Of a stretch of DNA of 64,000 bases, positions 12,158 through 22,332 are shown piece after piece. The stretch covers positions 30,987,209 to 31,051,208 of the forward strand of contig CM043971.1 in NCBI GenBank assembly GCA_014529385.2, in the 5' to 3' direction. Made by a program: the position numbers and the translations under genes. This DNA comes from Adiantum capillus-veneris (Eukaryota > Streptophyta > Polypodiopsida > Polypodiales > Pteridaceae). Positions within the stretch are counted from its first letter, which is position 1. The number at the start of each line of letters is the position of its first letter. The notes beneath the pieces are model-generated. The model made no database searches. It saw only the letters and a list, made by a program, of their open reading frames with translations, and was not told the DNA's origin.

Positions 12158-12175
12158 GTGTTGCATTTATTCGAT
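12148..12175 (+). repeat. Left target duplication and terminal repeat of the DNA element
   Basis: The target copy GTGCGTAGCT (12148-12157) differs from GTGTGTAGCT (30314-30323) at one base of ten. The uninterrupted LTR copy near 38498-38508 has only one such site. The element then starts GTGTTGCATTTATTCG. Its right end, reverse-complemented, reads TTGGGTTGCATGATTCG. A duplication of 8-10 bp fits Mutator-like (9-11 bp) better than hAT (8 bp), but the exact edge is not certain. Confidence 0.7.
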
Positions 12176-12258
12176 CGAATAATGTAATTTATATCCAATA
12201 ACTCGTCATTATTCGCGTACTATCTTAAAATACAAGGTAATTTCAAATAATTTATAAT

Positions 12259-12395
12259 TTATTGATCGATAGCATATGGATCGATACAATATTAATTAAT
12301 AGTTTATCGATGGATAGAGTATCGATCGATACGCTAGATTTATATTTAAAAAAATGACTGTCGTTGTTCGATACGTTTTCAATCGATACCAATTT
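12259..12395 (+). repeat. Left subterminal ATCGAT repeats
   Basis: Several ATCGAT or TCGATA motifs occur, including the 14-bp palindrome GTATCGATCGATAC near 12320-12333. The right end carries the same motif at 30085-30180. Repeated subterminal motifs are typical transposase binding regions in plant DNA transposons. Confidence 0.65.
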
Positions 12396-12538
12396 TGGAG
12401 CTTTCTACTTGTCTACAGCTCACACTCTCTATCTTATACTCTCGAGCAGGTCAGCTTTGCGTACTGGTAAGCATCTTTTCTCTTCAAATTCGTGTTTATA
12501 GGAAAATAATTTAAATTTTACTTTCATGTGATTATATT

Positions 12539-12857
12539 ACTGTATGTGTCTCTGATATGCCTTCGGGCCCTCTTAGTCACATAACAGTTTAAAATTTAGG
12601 ATATAGAAATTACTATGGCTTGTTTGATTTTATATCTTACTTCCATAGTAATTTAAAAAAAAAAACATTGACTCTTGTTTTGCTATGCTTTGCAGCACTC
12701 TTACTTGAGTCAATGTTTTAGGAATTTAGATAACACCGTACATTGTTTTGATATGATTGTCGGCACTCATACTTTGTATGGTGTTTTAGGAGACCATTAG
12801 ATAGCATGTGCATTTGTTTGATATGTCTCACGACACTCTTACTTTCTACTATGCTTT
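12539..12857 (+). repeat. Hairpin array H1: five units, conserved loops, different stems
   Basis: Five consecutive units with a period of roughly 60-70 bp. Arms: 12539-12548 with 12578-12588 (ACTGTATGTG, one bulge); 12607-12618 with 12643-12654 (12 bp perfect); 12662-12674 with 12707-12719 (AAAACATTGACTC, 13 bp perfect); 12732-12742 with 12775-12785 (11 bp with one G-T pair); about 12803-12807 with 12851-12855 (weaker). Loops share TTGTTTTGATATG and CGGCACTCTTACTT; the third and fourth loops are both 32 nt. Stems have unrelated sequences yet each is self-complementary. No known RNA family is recognised. Confidence 0.8.
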
Positions 12858-12926
12858 AGGTAAAATAAGTTCCAATGAAATGTGAGCTTACAAAAAACAT
12901 ACTTCTTCTTGCGGGCTGAGCCTTGG

Positions 12927-13310
12927 TTCTTCTTACAATGGAAGAAGATACTCCTAGACACGTTCTGTGCGAATATATTTTTTTATCTACTGAGTCTTTA
13001 AGCTATACACTTTTCAATATACATAGTCATGGACCACGTGATTCGTAGATCTACATTGTAGATCTGTATAATGAGAAAAGTGTAATCTTTAAACTACTCC
13101 CCACGTCACGATCTTCAGTTCTTACAATGGGAAGAGTTTCTCTCAGGCACAATTTGTGAAGAAAAAACCATTATCTGATGAGCTACTGATTTTTATAGTG
13201 TAATCGTTCTCAGTGTCTGGATTGAATGCTTATTATTTTCTCTTACAACGGGAATAAAACCCTTGCAACTGGTGCTTAAGACTTTCTTAGATCCTTACAA
13301 TGAGAAGGAT
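12927..13310 (+). repeat. Hairpin array H2/H3
   Basis: Short hairpins share the core TTACAATGRG: TTCTTC/GAAGAA at 12927-12946 and ATCCTT/AAGGAT at 13291-13310, with weaker units near 13117-13135 and 13233-13257. Between them a longer hairpin spans about 12997-13093, with arms ACACTTTTC and GAAAAGTGT, flanking TTTAAG/TTTAAA, and an inner GATCTAC-ATT-GTAGATC. Several units again pair through different bases around the same core. Confidence 0.6.
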
Positions 13311-13624
13311 ACACACATGACACCATATTAATCTTTGTAATTTGTAAAATGATGCATATTTCTATGACTTCATCACATTCCTATTAATAATGTCTCTTAC
13401 ATGTGAGGTTTTTTATTCAAAAAATCATGACATATTTCTTTATGATATGAAAAATTATAATTAACATCATGCATAATCGTGTGCATGTTCTTGTGTATAT
13501 TAATCATAAAATGCATTCATGTAGTAACCTATGGTTTAGGGTTTATGGTGATTTCCCAATGGTTGTGTTGTAAAGAATGACTAGAATGTGTTGTATTACA
13601 TGTCACTTATACTGCTGAGAAGTT
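13311..13624 (+). other. AT-rich spacer inside the DNA element
   Basis: No ORF, hairpin series or RNA gene is seen here. A pyrimidine-rich stretch ending in TTTTTTTAG at about 13650 could be an intron end before the kinase-like pseudogene, but this is not supported further. Confidence 0.4.
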
Positions 13625-14846
13625 TTGATTTTTGATTTTATTTTTTTAGCTTCTACGCACATCATGGGTATTACAGGCAAGATAACAAAAGTTGAGTGCA
13701 AATATGTCAAAGAATTTGTATGCACTCATCTTTATGGATTACGAAGTGATCGCCTCCGGAAGTCTTGCAAGATTCCTCATACAAATCATTTTTGGATGAG
13801 ATATGTAGTGCTACATATGCAGCACTAGTTGAAAAATTTTGTGGTGCTTTAGGTGGGATTGAAATCCTTACAGGTGGTCAGTTGGGCCATGACGTGAGTC
13901 GAATCATAGGGAAAGTTTGCAGAGTTGCAGAAACCCTTGACAAGCAAATTAAGGGGAAGTCTAGCTTCATGGACCACATGAAGGAAGTAGAGGTCCTCTA
14001 CAGAAGCATGAAGCAACAGGGAAAGAGACCAAGGATCAAAGAAGAGCCCAAGGATGTACCCGAACTGCCTGCCACTTCGGAAGTACCAATCTCTAGCAAT
14101 GATCTCATCATGTGCATGGCTTGCATTGAATTTCCACAAATGGCAAGCATCGGAGAAGGTAGATACGGCATGGTCACGAAGGTGAAAATCAACCATGAAA
14201 CCTTCATAGATGAATTTTATGTTGGCAAGCTAATCAAGGGTGCTGGCCAGAAGAGTGCCAATGACAGAGCACTGCATGAAGCCACAATTATGAATATAAC
14301 TCATAGTGGAATCATTAATGCTCTGGGATTGGCAAGACATGCCACGTGAGCATCCACCCTCATCTTCAAGATGTGGAATGGTGGAAACCTTGACCACTGG
14401 CTAGAGAGACTCCAAAAGGAGAGGAAGAATGTGGCCATGACCAAGGTTTTCAAAGACACCGAGGAGAACGTTGAAGGCTGGAGTATATGTAGGCGTATGT
14501 GATTGGGGTAGTACAACCTTGTTCCCCACAGAAACACATTTCCAAAGTTTCCAGATCTTCTCCCATCAACGAGGGAGCTTGGAGCAAGCAATATTGGTGG
14601 GTGGCTCCCGAATGTATATTGACAAATCCTTTAGTCTTCACGCGCAGCCAAGATATATACTCCCTTTGTAAATACATTCAAGAACTCCTTAAATATTTAC
14701 CTAAGGATGATCAAACCAATTATATCGCTTTCCTCAGACGCTTTCAGGAAGTCATGTGCACTTGTGTATCTACAAGTCCCACCCAGCACAAGTCCTCACA
14801 TGATCTCCTCAGCATGTTACAAGGCGGGCTTGAGGCCATCCAATGA
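13625..14846 (+). pseudogene. Kinase-like pseudogene
   Basis: Protein-kinase landmarks occur in order across three frames. Frame one (13765-14349, continuing past a TGA at 14347-14349 to about 14480) has an unknown N-terminal region of about 110 residues, the glycine-rich loop IGEGRYGMV (residues 129-137), a Lys in VGKLIK (155), an alpha-C-type Glu in HEATIM (172), the hinge-like WNGGNLDHWL, and KDTEENV where HRDxKxxN is expected. A second frame gives CDWG in place of DFG near 14498. A third (14499-14846) gives WWVAPECI and QDIYSL, the APE and DxxSxG regions. So one stop and two frameshifts are present and the catalytic loop is altered. It is probably a host kinase fragment captured by the DNA element. 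Exact family unknown. Confidence 0.65.
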
Positions 14847-15106
14847 TTGAAATTTGAAATCATACCTTGTAATTTGAAAATGTGTCTATACTTTGAAATG
14901 ATACAGTTTTGTCTTGTCTCATGTCCATTGATTTGAAATTTCATGCTATTTTATTACATTGTTGTTGTCAAATTGATGAGAGAGATGTGAATTTCAAAAT
15001 TGTGTGAATGTCAACATTGATTGTACCATTGATTGTAGTTTTTTAATCAATGCATATCTAATTATTTTTCGATCTAATTATTTATGGTCGTGTGATTCGA
15101 TAGGAA
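14847..15106 (+). other. Spacer between pseudogenes
   Basis: AT-rich, with repeated TTGAAATTTGAAAT-like phrases. No coding sequence or RNA gene is seen. Confidence 0.4.
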
Positions 15107-15726
15107 ATGGCATCCCCATACGCTCCTACCAATGTCGACGGTGAGCTCGATCACCAAGAGTCTCAACGCATCCTCAGAGAGGAGAGCATGCGTTACGGGA
15201 CTCAAGACCTCTCCTCATTCTTTGCTGATGCCGCAGAGCCCGAAGGTTTGGAGGGCGAACTAATGAAATTGGAAGACGTATGCAAGTGTTGTCCCTCTTT
15301 TTTTGTGAAAGATGTACTGTTCAGGAGGTCAGGTTGTGCCAAAATGAGCGCAGTCTATCTAACAATAATCAAGTTGCCATGTACTTCATCCAGCAAGTCT
15401 TCGTGCAAGATATAATGAAGAAGTGCGTCCTTTGGACAGACCGTCCTTTCAACGCTAGTGTCGAACTTGAAATAGCTAAAGAAAGGGCACAAGCGCGTCG
15501 TGGGGAGGCAAATCCACCTGCATGAAAGAGGCCTGTTGTGCTCCTACCAGATGAGCATGAACAAATTGTTAATATTGTGTCTCAAGGGGCTACACTAGCC
15601 AGCCAAGGAGAGAGCATTTTCTCTCTACAAGAGAAGTTGGCAGCCAAAGAAGAAGAAGTAGTTGTTTTAAAGAGAAAACTTTCCAGATACGAAGCGCGAT
15701 ACGGTCCTCTCCCTCCCTTGCCTTGA
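15107..15726 (+). pseudogene. Unknown ORF with C-terminal coiled coil, broken
   Basis: The first frame begins MASPYAPTNVDGELDHQESQ and runs to about 15285. After a frame change, 15280-15726 continues as one frame of 149 codons interrupted by a single TGA at 15523-15525. That part includes YFIQQVFVQDIMKKC and, near the end, a charged helical stretch (LQEKLAAKEEEVVVLKRKL) that looks like a coiled coil. I do not recognise a family. It lies on the same strand downstream of the kinase-like pseudogene and may have been captured with it. Confidence 0.45.
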
Positions 15727-16139
15727 GGAGGTAGGACCAAGTCACGAGACAGATATTCAAGAAATGGTGGATATACTTGAGGCAACATTGAACGCAAATC
15801 TTGAAGAAGTGGTGGATATCACAATTTCTTAAAGACATTTGGACTGTAGTTGGATATTTTAATGGCAATTTATCCCATCCTTTTTTGAAACGCATTGTAT
15901 TCTCTCTATGTTTATGGCATTGAATTTGTTTTAGAGTTGCTAATTGATGACTTTGTTGAGAGTCAAGCAATGTCTTTTTATTTGATTGCCAAGCAATGTT
16001 CTCAATACTTATGTTTATGCGAATTCTCTTCAATACTTGACTTTGTTGCTACTAAATCAAAAAAGTGAGATATATAGCTCAATAGGGAGCTACAGCGAGA
16101 AAAAGTGAGTTACATTATCATGAAAAGATGTTTACATTT
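15727..16139. other. Spacer inside the DNA element
   Basis: Non-coding and AT-rich. Short direct repeats around AAGCAATGT and GACTTTGTTG occur at 15950-16045. Nothing else is seen. Confidence 0.4.
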
Positions 16140-16544
16140 CACCATCTATCACATTGAAGGTCCTTGGTTAGCACGCATATCTTCTTGATCTACACTCACT
16201 TCTTCTATGTTGACAGATGATACACCTGTCATACCCTTCTGTCTCTTAGGAAGAAGTCCTGCCTATTTGCATTTCTTTACATACCCTGCAAAATGGGCCC
16301 ATATGTCGTTATGTGGTGCTCCACATTCTTTCACATTGGGATTAGTGTCAAATAAATGTTCTTTGATGCGAGTTGCATTGCATGGCACGTTATGCCCACA
16401 ATGTTTGCATTCCAAAAACAAACTGTCTTGCCTCTCTCTTTTTCCTCCACATACAACCACTCTTTTCCTCGCACCATGCTTTCTGACTTCAACAAAATAT
16501 ATCCTACAATCAATAGATACACTATTATTATAATTTTTCACCAT
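16140..16544 (-). pseudogene. BED-type zinc finger fragment
   Basis: The frame at 16263-16544 contains LECKHCGHNVPCNATRIKEH, the C-x2-C plus NATRIKxHL pattern of BED-like fingers found at the N-terminus of plant hAT (DUF659-type) transposases. A single TAG near 16260 interrupts it; the same frame then continues with GLLPKRQKGM to a stop near 16140. No dimerisation or catalytic domain of a hAT transposase follows, so this is an N-terminal fragment. It may be a relic of the element's transposase or a separate captured piece. Confidence 0.6.
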
Positions 16545-16664
16545 AATAGTGCAATGAGAAAGATAAAAGGTTATAGATATGATTTGCTAAATTGAAATGA
16601 TGAATGAATAGTGTTAAGATAATATTTTAAGGAAGATCACCAATGGATATATCATTCTTGGCTA

Positions 16665-17120
16665 CTAGGCGGTAAAGAGCGTTTACTCAAGACAACCTAG
16701 ATGAGCGATGGAGTCATCTCACATTCCACTATCTATGTCTCTTGGAGGTAGGAGCTCGATAACATCCATCTGACTCCCAAGTACTGTGCATGACTAATAT
16801 TCACTAGGAGGTAAGAGCTTTCGCTCGATCACAACCTAGTGAATTCTATAGGTAATCCACCATATTCACTTAGAGGTAAGAGTATAAGCTCAATAACAAC
16901 CAAGTGAATCCTACTTCATACCTTACACCTCACTTGGAAGTAAGAGAATCATCTCATAGCAACCAAGAGGTACTAAGTGTACCTATTCTATGCCACCAAG
17001 TGAATCCTACTTCATACCTTAAACCTCACTTGGAAGTAAGAGAATCATCTCATAACAACCAAGAGGCACTAACTGTCTATGTATATATAGAGGTAAGAGC
17101 ATTTGTTCATGACAACCAAA
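16665..17120 (+). repeat. Hairpin array H4: about seven units
   Basis: Units have an outer stem, the core AGGTAAGAGC-loop-GCTC, then ATNACAACC and the closing arm. Stems: CTAGG/CCTAG (16665-16669 with 16696-16700); CTTGG/CCAAG (16741 with 16777); ATTCACTAGG/CCTAGTGAAT (16799-16808 with 16835-16844, 10 bp perfect); ATTCACTT/AAGTGAAT (16864-16871 with 16902-16909); CTTGG/CCAAG (16933 with 16963, and 17029 with 17059); plus a partial unit ending near 17120. Between units, outer-stem bases change on both sides together (CTAGG/CCTAG versus CTTGG/CCAAG). The array ends where E3 has inserted. Confidence 0.75.
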
Positions 17121-17139
17121 AGACCCTACATGTATGTGT

Positions 17140-17144
17140 ATATG
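17140..17144. repeat. E3 target duplication, left copy
   Basis: ATATG here matches ATATG at 29602-29606 exactly, just outside the two LTRs. This 5-bp duplication shows that 17145-29601 moved as one unit. Confidence 0.95.
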
Positions 17145-18085
17145 TGTTAAGGCGGTTACGCCGCTAGCGGAAGCTAAATAGCGAGAACTCAACCAACAAC
17201 AGAATTTGTCAGACGAGGACGAAGCTTGACCCACAGGCGCATGGAAACAACTAGGTGGGTGTCAAATCACCTACTCGACCTTCTAATGACAATCACTACT
17301 AAGGAAATCAAATCTAAGTTCTAAAATACGCAAGTGATTGAAATCCGTACTACGAACGAATGCTATACGAAATAGGATCTAGAATCATTGAATCGATCTC
17401 AAACTCAAGGGGAAGTCTCTACACTAGGTAAGAACAACACCCTTAAGACTTGAACTGCAAAATCAATCTATAATCACTCCGTGCGGTAAACGCGTATGAA
17501 GACAGGCCGAAAAACACACGTGACCGAAACTTGACCCCGATGGTACTAATGCGTAGCTCTACTCGTTGTGGTTCTATAGATATGCTGCACGCTCTATTCC
17601 GACACACGAGTTGGAAGAAAACTCACACCGAAGCTCGTAGGAACTTACCACACATAGAAGCCGATAGCGCGCACTCTTGGTATCAGTGCGTAGCTCTCGC
17701 CGTTGCTAACACAATGGCGGTGTCGCTTCTCCAATGGCGGCTCCGTAGCTCGCGTAGCAAGTAGATAAGACTCTCTCTCTCACTCTCTCTCTCTCAGACA
17801 CAGTCACGGCGCTCAAAAAACTCACTTTGATTAATAATCTGAATCCCCTTAGGTTACAAAACTTTGGCTTATATACCTCAGCCTTGGAGGTGAGAACATC
17901 TCTAACTAATTACATCAGCAAGTGAAATTACTTCGGGATTACAAGCTGGAAACTCAATTGAGTCCCGTTACTTAATGAATGGCTCAATTCAAAATCAATG
18001 TCGAAAAGACATTTATTACAATCAATGGTTACAAAAATGATGAGTGTGAGCAAAAATGTGGGTGTGATCCTCTGCTGGCTCAACA
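17145..18085 (-). repeat. E3 3' LTR
   Basis: It starts TGTTAAGGCGG and ends GGCTCAACA. It pairs with 28645-29601; differences include a shorter CT run near 17772. It contains ACTCTCTC runs and encodes the last codons of the long unknown ORF. Confidence 0.97.
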
Positions 18086-21000
18086 CTCCCCCCCTCCGCA
18101 TTCATGTCATCCCTAACATGACCTTTATTCTTGGTCAATAAAGTCATGTCGTCTTGAGCATCTGCAAATGTGATTTGTATCGCAGGTTGCCGATGGTCAA
18201 GGTTGGGCCGAATATTTTGCTTTCGTGGGTGAAAAGGCCGGTGCAGAAAGCTAGGCAAAAACATAATCCTCTGGTATAGGAGGTGCAACACTTTTGGAGA
18301 AGGCTGCAATGAAAGGTCATACATCATATCAGTCACTGTGTCGGCCGTCGATAGTAGACTCGAGGTCGTGGCTTTATCTGGCGCGAACACTTCAATGCAA
18401 GCTAAGAGAGTCCTGCAAATTTTCTTGAGCATCTGACACGAAAGGTCAGGAGAGCCAGTAAAGAGCTTGATGGTGCCCGTTAGGGTTTTCACCATGTAGG
18501 CTTTACCTATTCTCTCTCCTGCCTTTGGTCCTGGCATCCTTGGGTAATTAAGCCAATTTGGCTTCTTTTCTGCAATCCTGCCATGCTCTTTCCAGCTTCT
18601 GACTCTTGGCACCGGGCAGAAGGTTGCATCCTCCCGAATCTCCTTTGGTGCCTCTACCAAGTAGATGAGGTAGGCTGGGTATTTGTTCAGCCAACCTTTC
18701 CTCCATCTAGGCTGCGAATCTACAATCTTCTTTGATTGTTCCTCTTTTGTGATGTCGCCTTCGTAAAGAGCGACATACTGCTCCTCCTCTATTTTCTTTT
18801 TCGTTTTTATCACTTCAAACTTCATCAAAGGGAAAGGCAGGCTGGGTTGCATCCACTCTTCATGGAGCACTTTTGTGTCTAGTCCCTGAAGTCTAATGGA
18901 GATTAGGAGTCTCCTCTCCCATTCCATTTCCGCCTTGGCACTCTCCTCTGTTGACTTTTCTATTTGGTCATGGAGCCTTTGTTCTTCTTCTTCAGAGATT
19001 CCTGAAGTTGAGGCCACATCTTGAACTGGGGTTGGATCTTCAATTGTGGTTGCCTCTCCAGTTTCTGGTAGCTCTATGGCTGCTCCACCTGATCCTTCTT
19101 GTGGTGTCTCTGTCTCTCTTCTTTGTTGCTCTTGTAGATCTTGGAGCTGTTTGCGGAGGGTCTCATTCTCTGTTCTTAGTGTTTGATTTTCTAAAGTGAG
19201 CCTCTCCTCTGCTGCCAATGATCCCTCCGCAATGTGCAACCTTTGCACTTGCTCTAATCTTAGCTCTCTTTGTAAGCTTCGGACTTGGTCTTCCAGAGCT
19301 GGTACAAGAGCTCCCTCTTGTTCGGTTCGTGCTCTGCTAGCTCTAGGGGTAGTCCTGAGTCTAGTGATTGTTCTTTCTTGGAGCCCGACTCTTTCCCTTA
19401 GCTCAATGAGCTCATCTTTAGCCGCCTCCAAGTCGTCTTCCATCCGCTCCCTTGCTTCCTGTGCACTTGTTACTTCTCTTGAAGCCTCGGCTAGCTGGAG
19501 TATCAAGCCATCTCTCTCGTTTTCCGCATCGTAGAGTGATGCTTTATGACTTTCAGATTCAGTCATAGCATTCTCTAATTTCATCTGCAACTCGGCTTCC
19601 CTTTGTTTGGCTGTCTCAATCTCCACTTCCTTTGCCTTGGATCTTTCTTTTATCTTGCTGAGTAGTTCATGCACCATGTGCATGTCCTTTTCATCTTCAT
19701 CTGTCAACTCTAAAGCTTTTTCTGCCACCACCTCCACTGGCTTCGGCTCTTCTAGTACGTTCTACTCGTCCAGTTTTTCATCACTTTCTTTTGTACTCTT
19801 TGTATTTTCCTCTGTCCCTCTCCGATCATCTCGTTTTTGTAGGGTGATCCCATAAACCGCCTCAAGGGCCTCTTCTTCAGTGTACCCTATCGCTACCAGA
19901 TCCTCATAATCGTTTTTCTTTTGCTGAATTGGATCTATCTCCTTTTCCTTGGTCCCGGCCTCCGGCTTTTCCATACCAGTCGTGTCCATCTCTACTGTGG
20001 TCTCTTCCACAATGATTTTCGTCTTCTTCGGGCTGGGTACATCAGTAAAGGAGGGCTGATTTTCCTCAGTCATCTTGGCTTTCCCTTTGTTTGCTTTCCC
20101 GTCTTTCTCTTGAGGTTCAGTAGACTCATCTACTTTCTTCTTCCCCTTGTCGTCCTTTTTCAGCTCAGCTTTTAAAAGCTGTACTTCCTCTTCAGTGTAT
20201 GGCTCGACAGGTTGCTGCTCCAGTATAGCCTCTGACTCCTCATAAGCTCTAATATATTGATCATATTGATCAACATGTGGCCTGGCTGAGCTAGTTCCGA
20301 CTTAAGTGGGGTCTGGCACCCACTTTTCTTCAAAGTCCCCCTTTAGAGCTCTTTCCGCTCTAAACTGCTCCACTAGTCTTTCCATTCGTGCCGCTTTCTA
20401 ACTTTTGGTTTGCTTGGGAGCAACCTTCTTCTTTGCTTTCTTCATAATCGGCTCATCCACATTCTCTTCAGGTTCTGAAACTATTTCTAGTTTCCTGCGT
20501 GCTCTTGTGGACGCCCTCTTGGATACTTCAGGCTGTTCTTCCTCCTCATCGGCTTCTCTAAGCCACTCATTCTGGGAGGGAACCTTTGGCCATTGATCTC
20601 TGGCTCCAATAGCTTCATAAGCTATTCTTGTCAGAACTTCAGCTCCTCCTATATACTTTGGCTTCTCGTTGTGCATGGAAATTACTTGCTCGTGGATGTG
20701 TTGAGCGTAATTCACCTCTTTTGGCATAAGCTTCAATGCATCTGCAATGAGCTGTGGAGTGATCTGTACCTCTACTTTCTCTCCATCTATTGCTGTCAAT
20801 GTGGCTTTCCCATCCTTCTGAATGGAGGTTGCCAACTCATACACTCTTCTTGTATCTACACCTGATGGTCTCGAGGTGAAGAATCTGTGCAAGTCTGCCC
20901 TTTCCAGGTACCTGCTGATGTTCTCTGACCTGCTATAATCCACCAATTCTTGTGGGATCATCGGTATATCCACCGCTTGCCCTTGAGGATCTCTGAAAGT

Positions 21001-21165
21001 CCCCTGGTAGATCTTTATTCCCTCTTGTTCCAGTACTGCTTCCTCCACCCAAGTTTTGGTTGGCTTGAGGGTTTCTACTGGAATGTCAAAGGGTTCCGCT
21101 TCTGCAAGAGCATCTTTGATTGTCGGTCTTTTTCTCTTCGTTGCCGATAACTTGGCGGAATCCAT
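18022..21165 (-). CDS. E3 long ORF of unknown function, three in-frame stops
   Basis: From MDSAKLSATKRK at 21165 one frame runs 1,048 codons to 18022, broken only by TAG (20398-20400), TAA (20302-20304) and TAG (19762-19764). The first 255 residues are mixed alpha/beta-like with a basic tail (KKAKKKVAPKQTKS). A charged linker of about 210 residues follows, then a Glu/Lys/Arg-rich coiled-coil stretch of roughly 230 residues. The C-terminal half contains WRKGWLNKYPAYLIYLVEAP. The last 21 codons lie in the 3' LTR across the polypurine tract. It sits where pol would be. No retroviral enzyme or known domain is recognised. It may be a captured host gene or a lineage-specific accessory protein. Whether the stops kill it or are read through is unknown. 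Confidence 0.6.
18086..18101 (-). other. E3 polypurine tract
   Basis: The minus strand reads GCGGAGGGGGGGAG immediately before the 3' LTR, the expected place for second-strand priming. Confidence 0.85.
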
Positions 21166-21331
21166 GGATCTTGTAACTCCAATTTCAGAAGTTAGCGTCT
21201 TTTTAGTATTGAAGGCCGAAATGAAGCTTTTAACTATTCAAATGACTTGAAAATTGAAACATGAGCTATTCAGGGCCTAAGGATGCAGGGTAGGTGAAAA
21301 AATATGCAAACTGGGCTCAGAATCATGCTGG

Positions 21332-22332
21332 AGACATCATACGCGTATGATGTCTTTTGTGTCAAAATGACTTCTTATTGGTTGTGCTTGTAGCTGATAG
21401 TGTATACATGAGTATCATATGCTTGGATTTGAGTTTGGATCCCATTTGGTCAAGTTTTGGCCAGTTTCAGGCTCTTGGCAAAATTTTGAAAGGGAATTGG
21501 ATTTTATGATCCAAATTGGATAAAAGTTGGTGGTTCACCTTCAAATGGCATGTAGATCACTTCTGTTTGGTGGTTGAAGCCCTGAGGTTCCAAAATCACA
21601 TAGTGAGACATCATACGCGTATGATGTCTTTTAGTGTATTTTTGGACCAAATTTCTCTATAAGCTTGGATATGGCTTTAGATAGGCTTATTCAGTGGATT
21701 TATGAATTTTGGATAGATTTTGGGCTAAAAATGGCTCTGGAGACATCATACGCGTATGATGTCTTTTTCATCAATTTTTCATGGGATTGATTCTGTGGAC
21801 TCCCCATGTACTAGTGAAGGACTGTCTCTACTCAAATCTTGGTTTGGACTTGAGTATGTTGGATTTGGGCTAAAATAGGCTTTGGATGAAGGATTTTTCC
21901 TCAATTGGGCTAATGGGGTGATCCACTTGACCAAATGGTTCCAAACTTCATATGTAGCATGTATTAGATATATATAATGGATGTATGATGACAAATGAGC
22001 AGTTTTGGCTCTGTAAGTGCAAATAGACATCATACGCGTATGATGTCTTTTGTGTCAAAATGGTGCTTTTTGGTTCCAGATAGCTTGTCGATGTGTTAAT
22101 CAACAATCCTACAAAGTTTCAATGAGTTTGGAGTTATTTTGACAAAATTAGGACCAAAAATCAATTTTATGGCCTACTTTGCGTCTTTTTGGTTTTCCTT
22201 GGGTTTTCTAACTCCAATTCTCATGATACTTGGTTCATAGGATGTGATTAACATGTGGAATGAGGCTATGCACTCAAATGTTGAAATGGATGTGAAAATC
22301 ATGCTGTGAGACATCATACGCGTATGATGTCT
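21332..22332. repeat. E3 palindrome cluster 1 (five copies)
   Basis: Five identical 24-bp perfect palindromes (AGACATCATACG followed by its reverse complement) start at 21332, 21606, 21741, 22025 and 22309. Spacings are 274, 135, 284 and 284 bp, close to multiples of about 140. Spacers are diverged, but copies share short flanks: copies 1 and 4 are followed by TTTGTGTCAAAATG, and copy 3 by TTTTTCATCAATTT as in cluster 2. The cluster lies directly upstream of the long ORF on the element strand. Confidence 0.95.

Noticed and set aside
16665-17120. tRNA or SINE origin for the GGTAAGAGC units
   Set aside because: There is a loose likeness to a D-arm (GGTAGAGC), but no B box (GGTTCGANTCC) and no cloverleaf can be drawn.
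12539-17120. CRISPR-like arrays
   Set aside because: Here the conserved part is the loop and the variable part is paired; spacing is irregular and this is eukaryotic nuclear DNA.
17531-17764. 77-codon ORF present identically at 17531-17764 and 29031-29264
   Set aside because: It lies in the two E3 LTRs, so identity reflects LTR duplication. It is antisense to the element and has no domain.
18022-21165. Programmed stop readthrough or RNA editing of the E3 ORF stops
   Set aside because: Stop-removing U-to-C editing known from ferns and hornworts is organellar, and three different stop contexts make readthrough unlikely. Substitution decay is simpler, though not proven.
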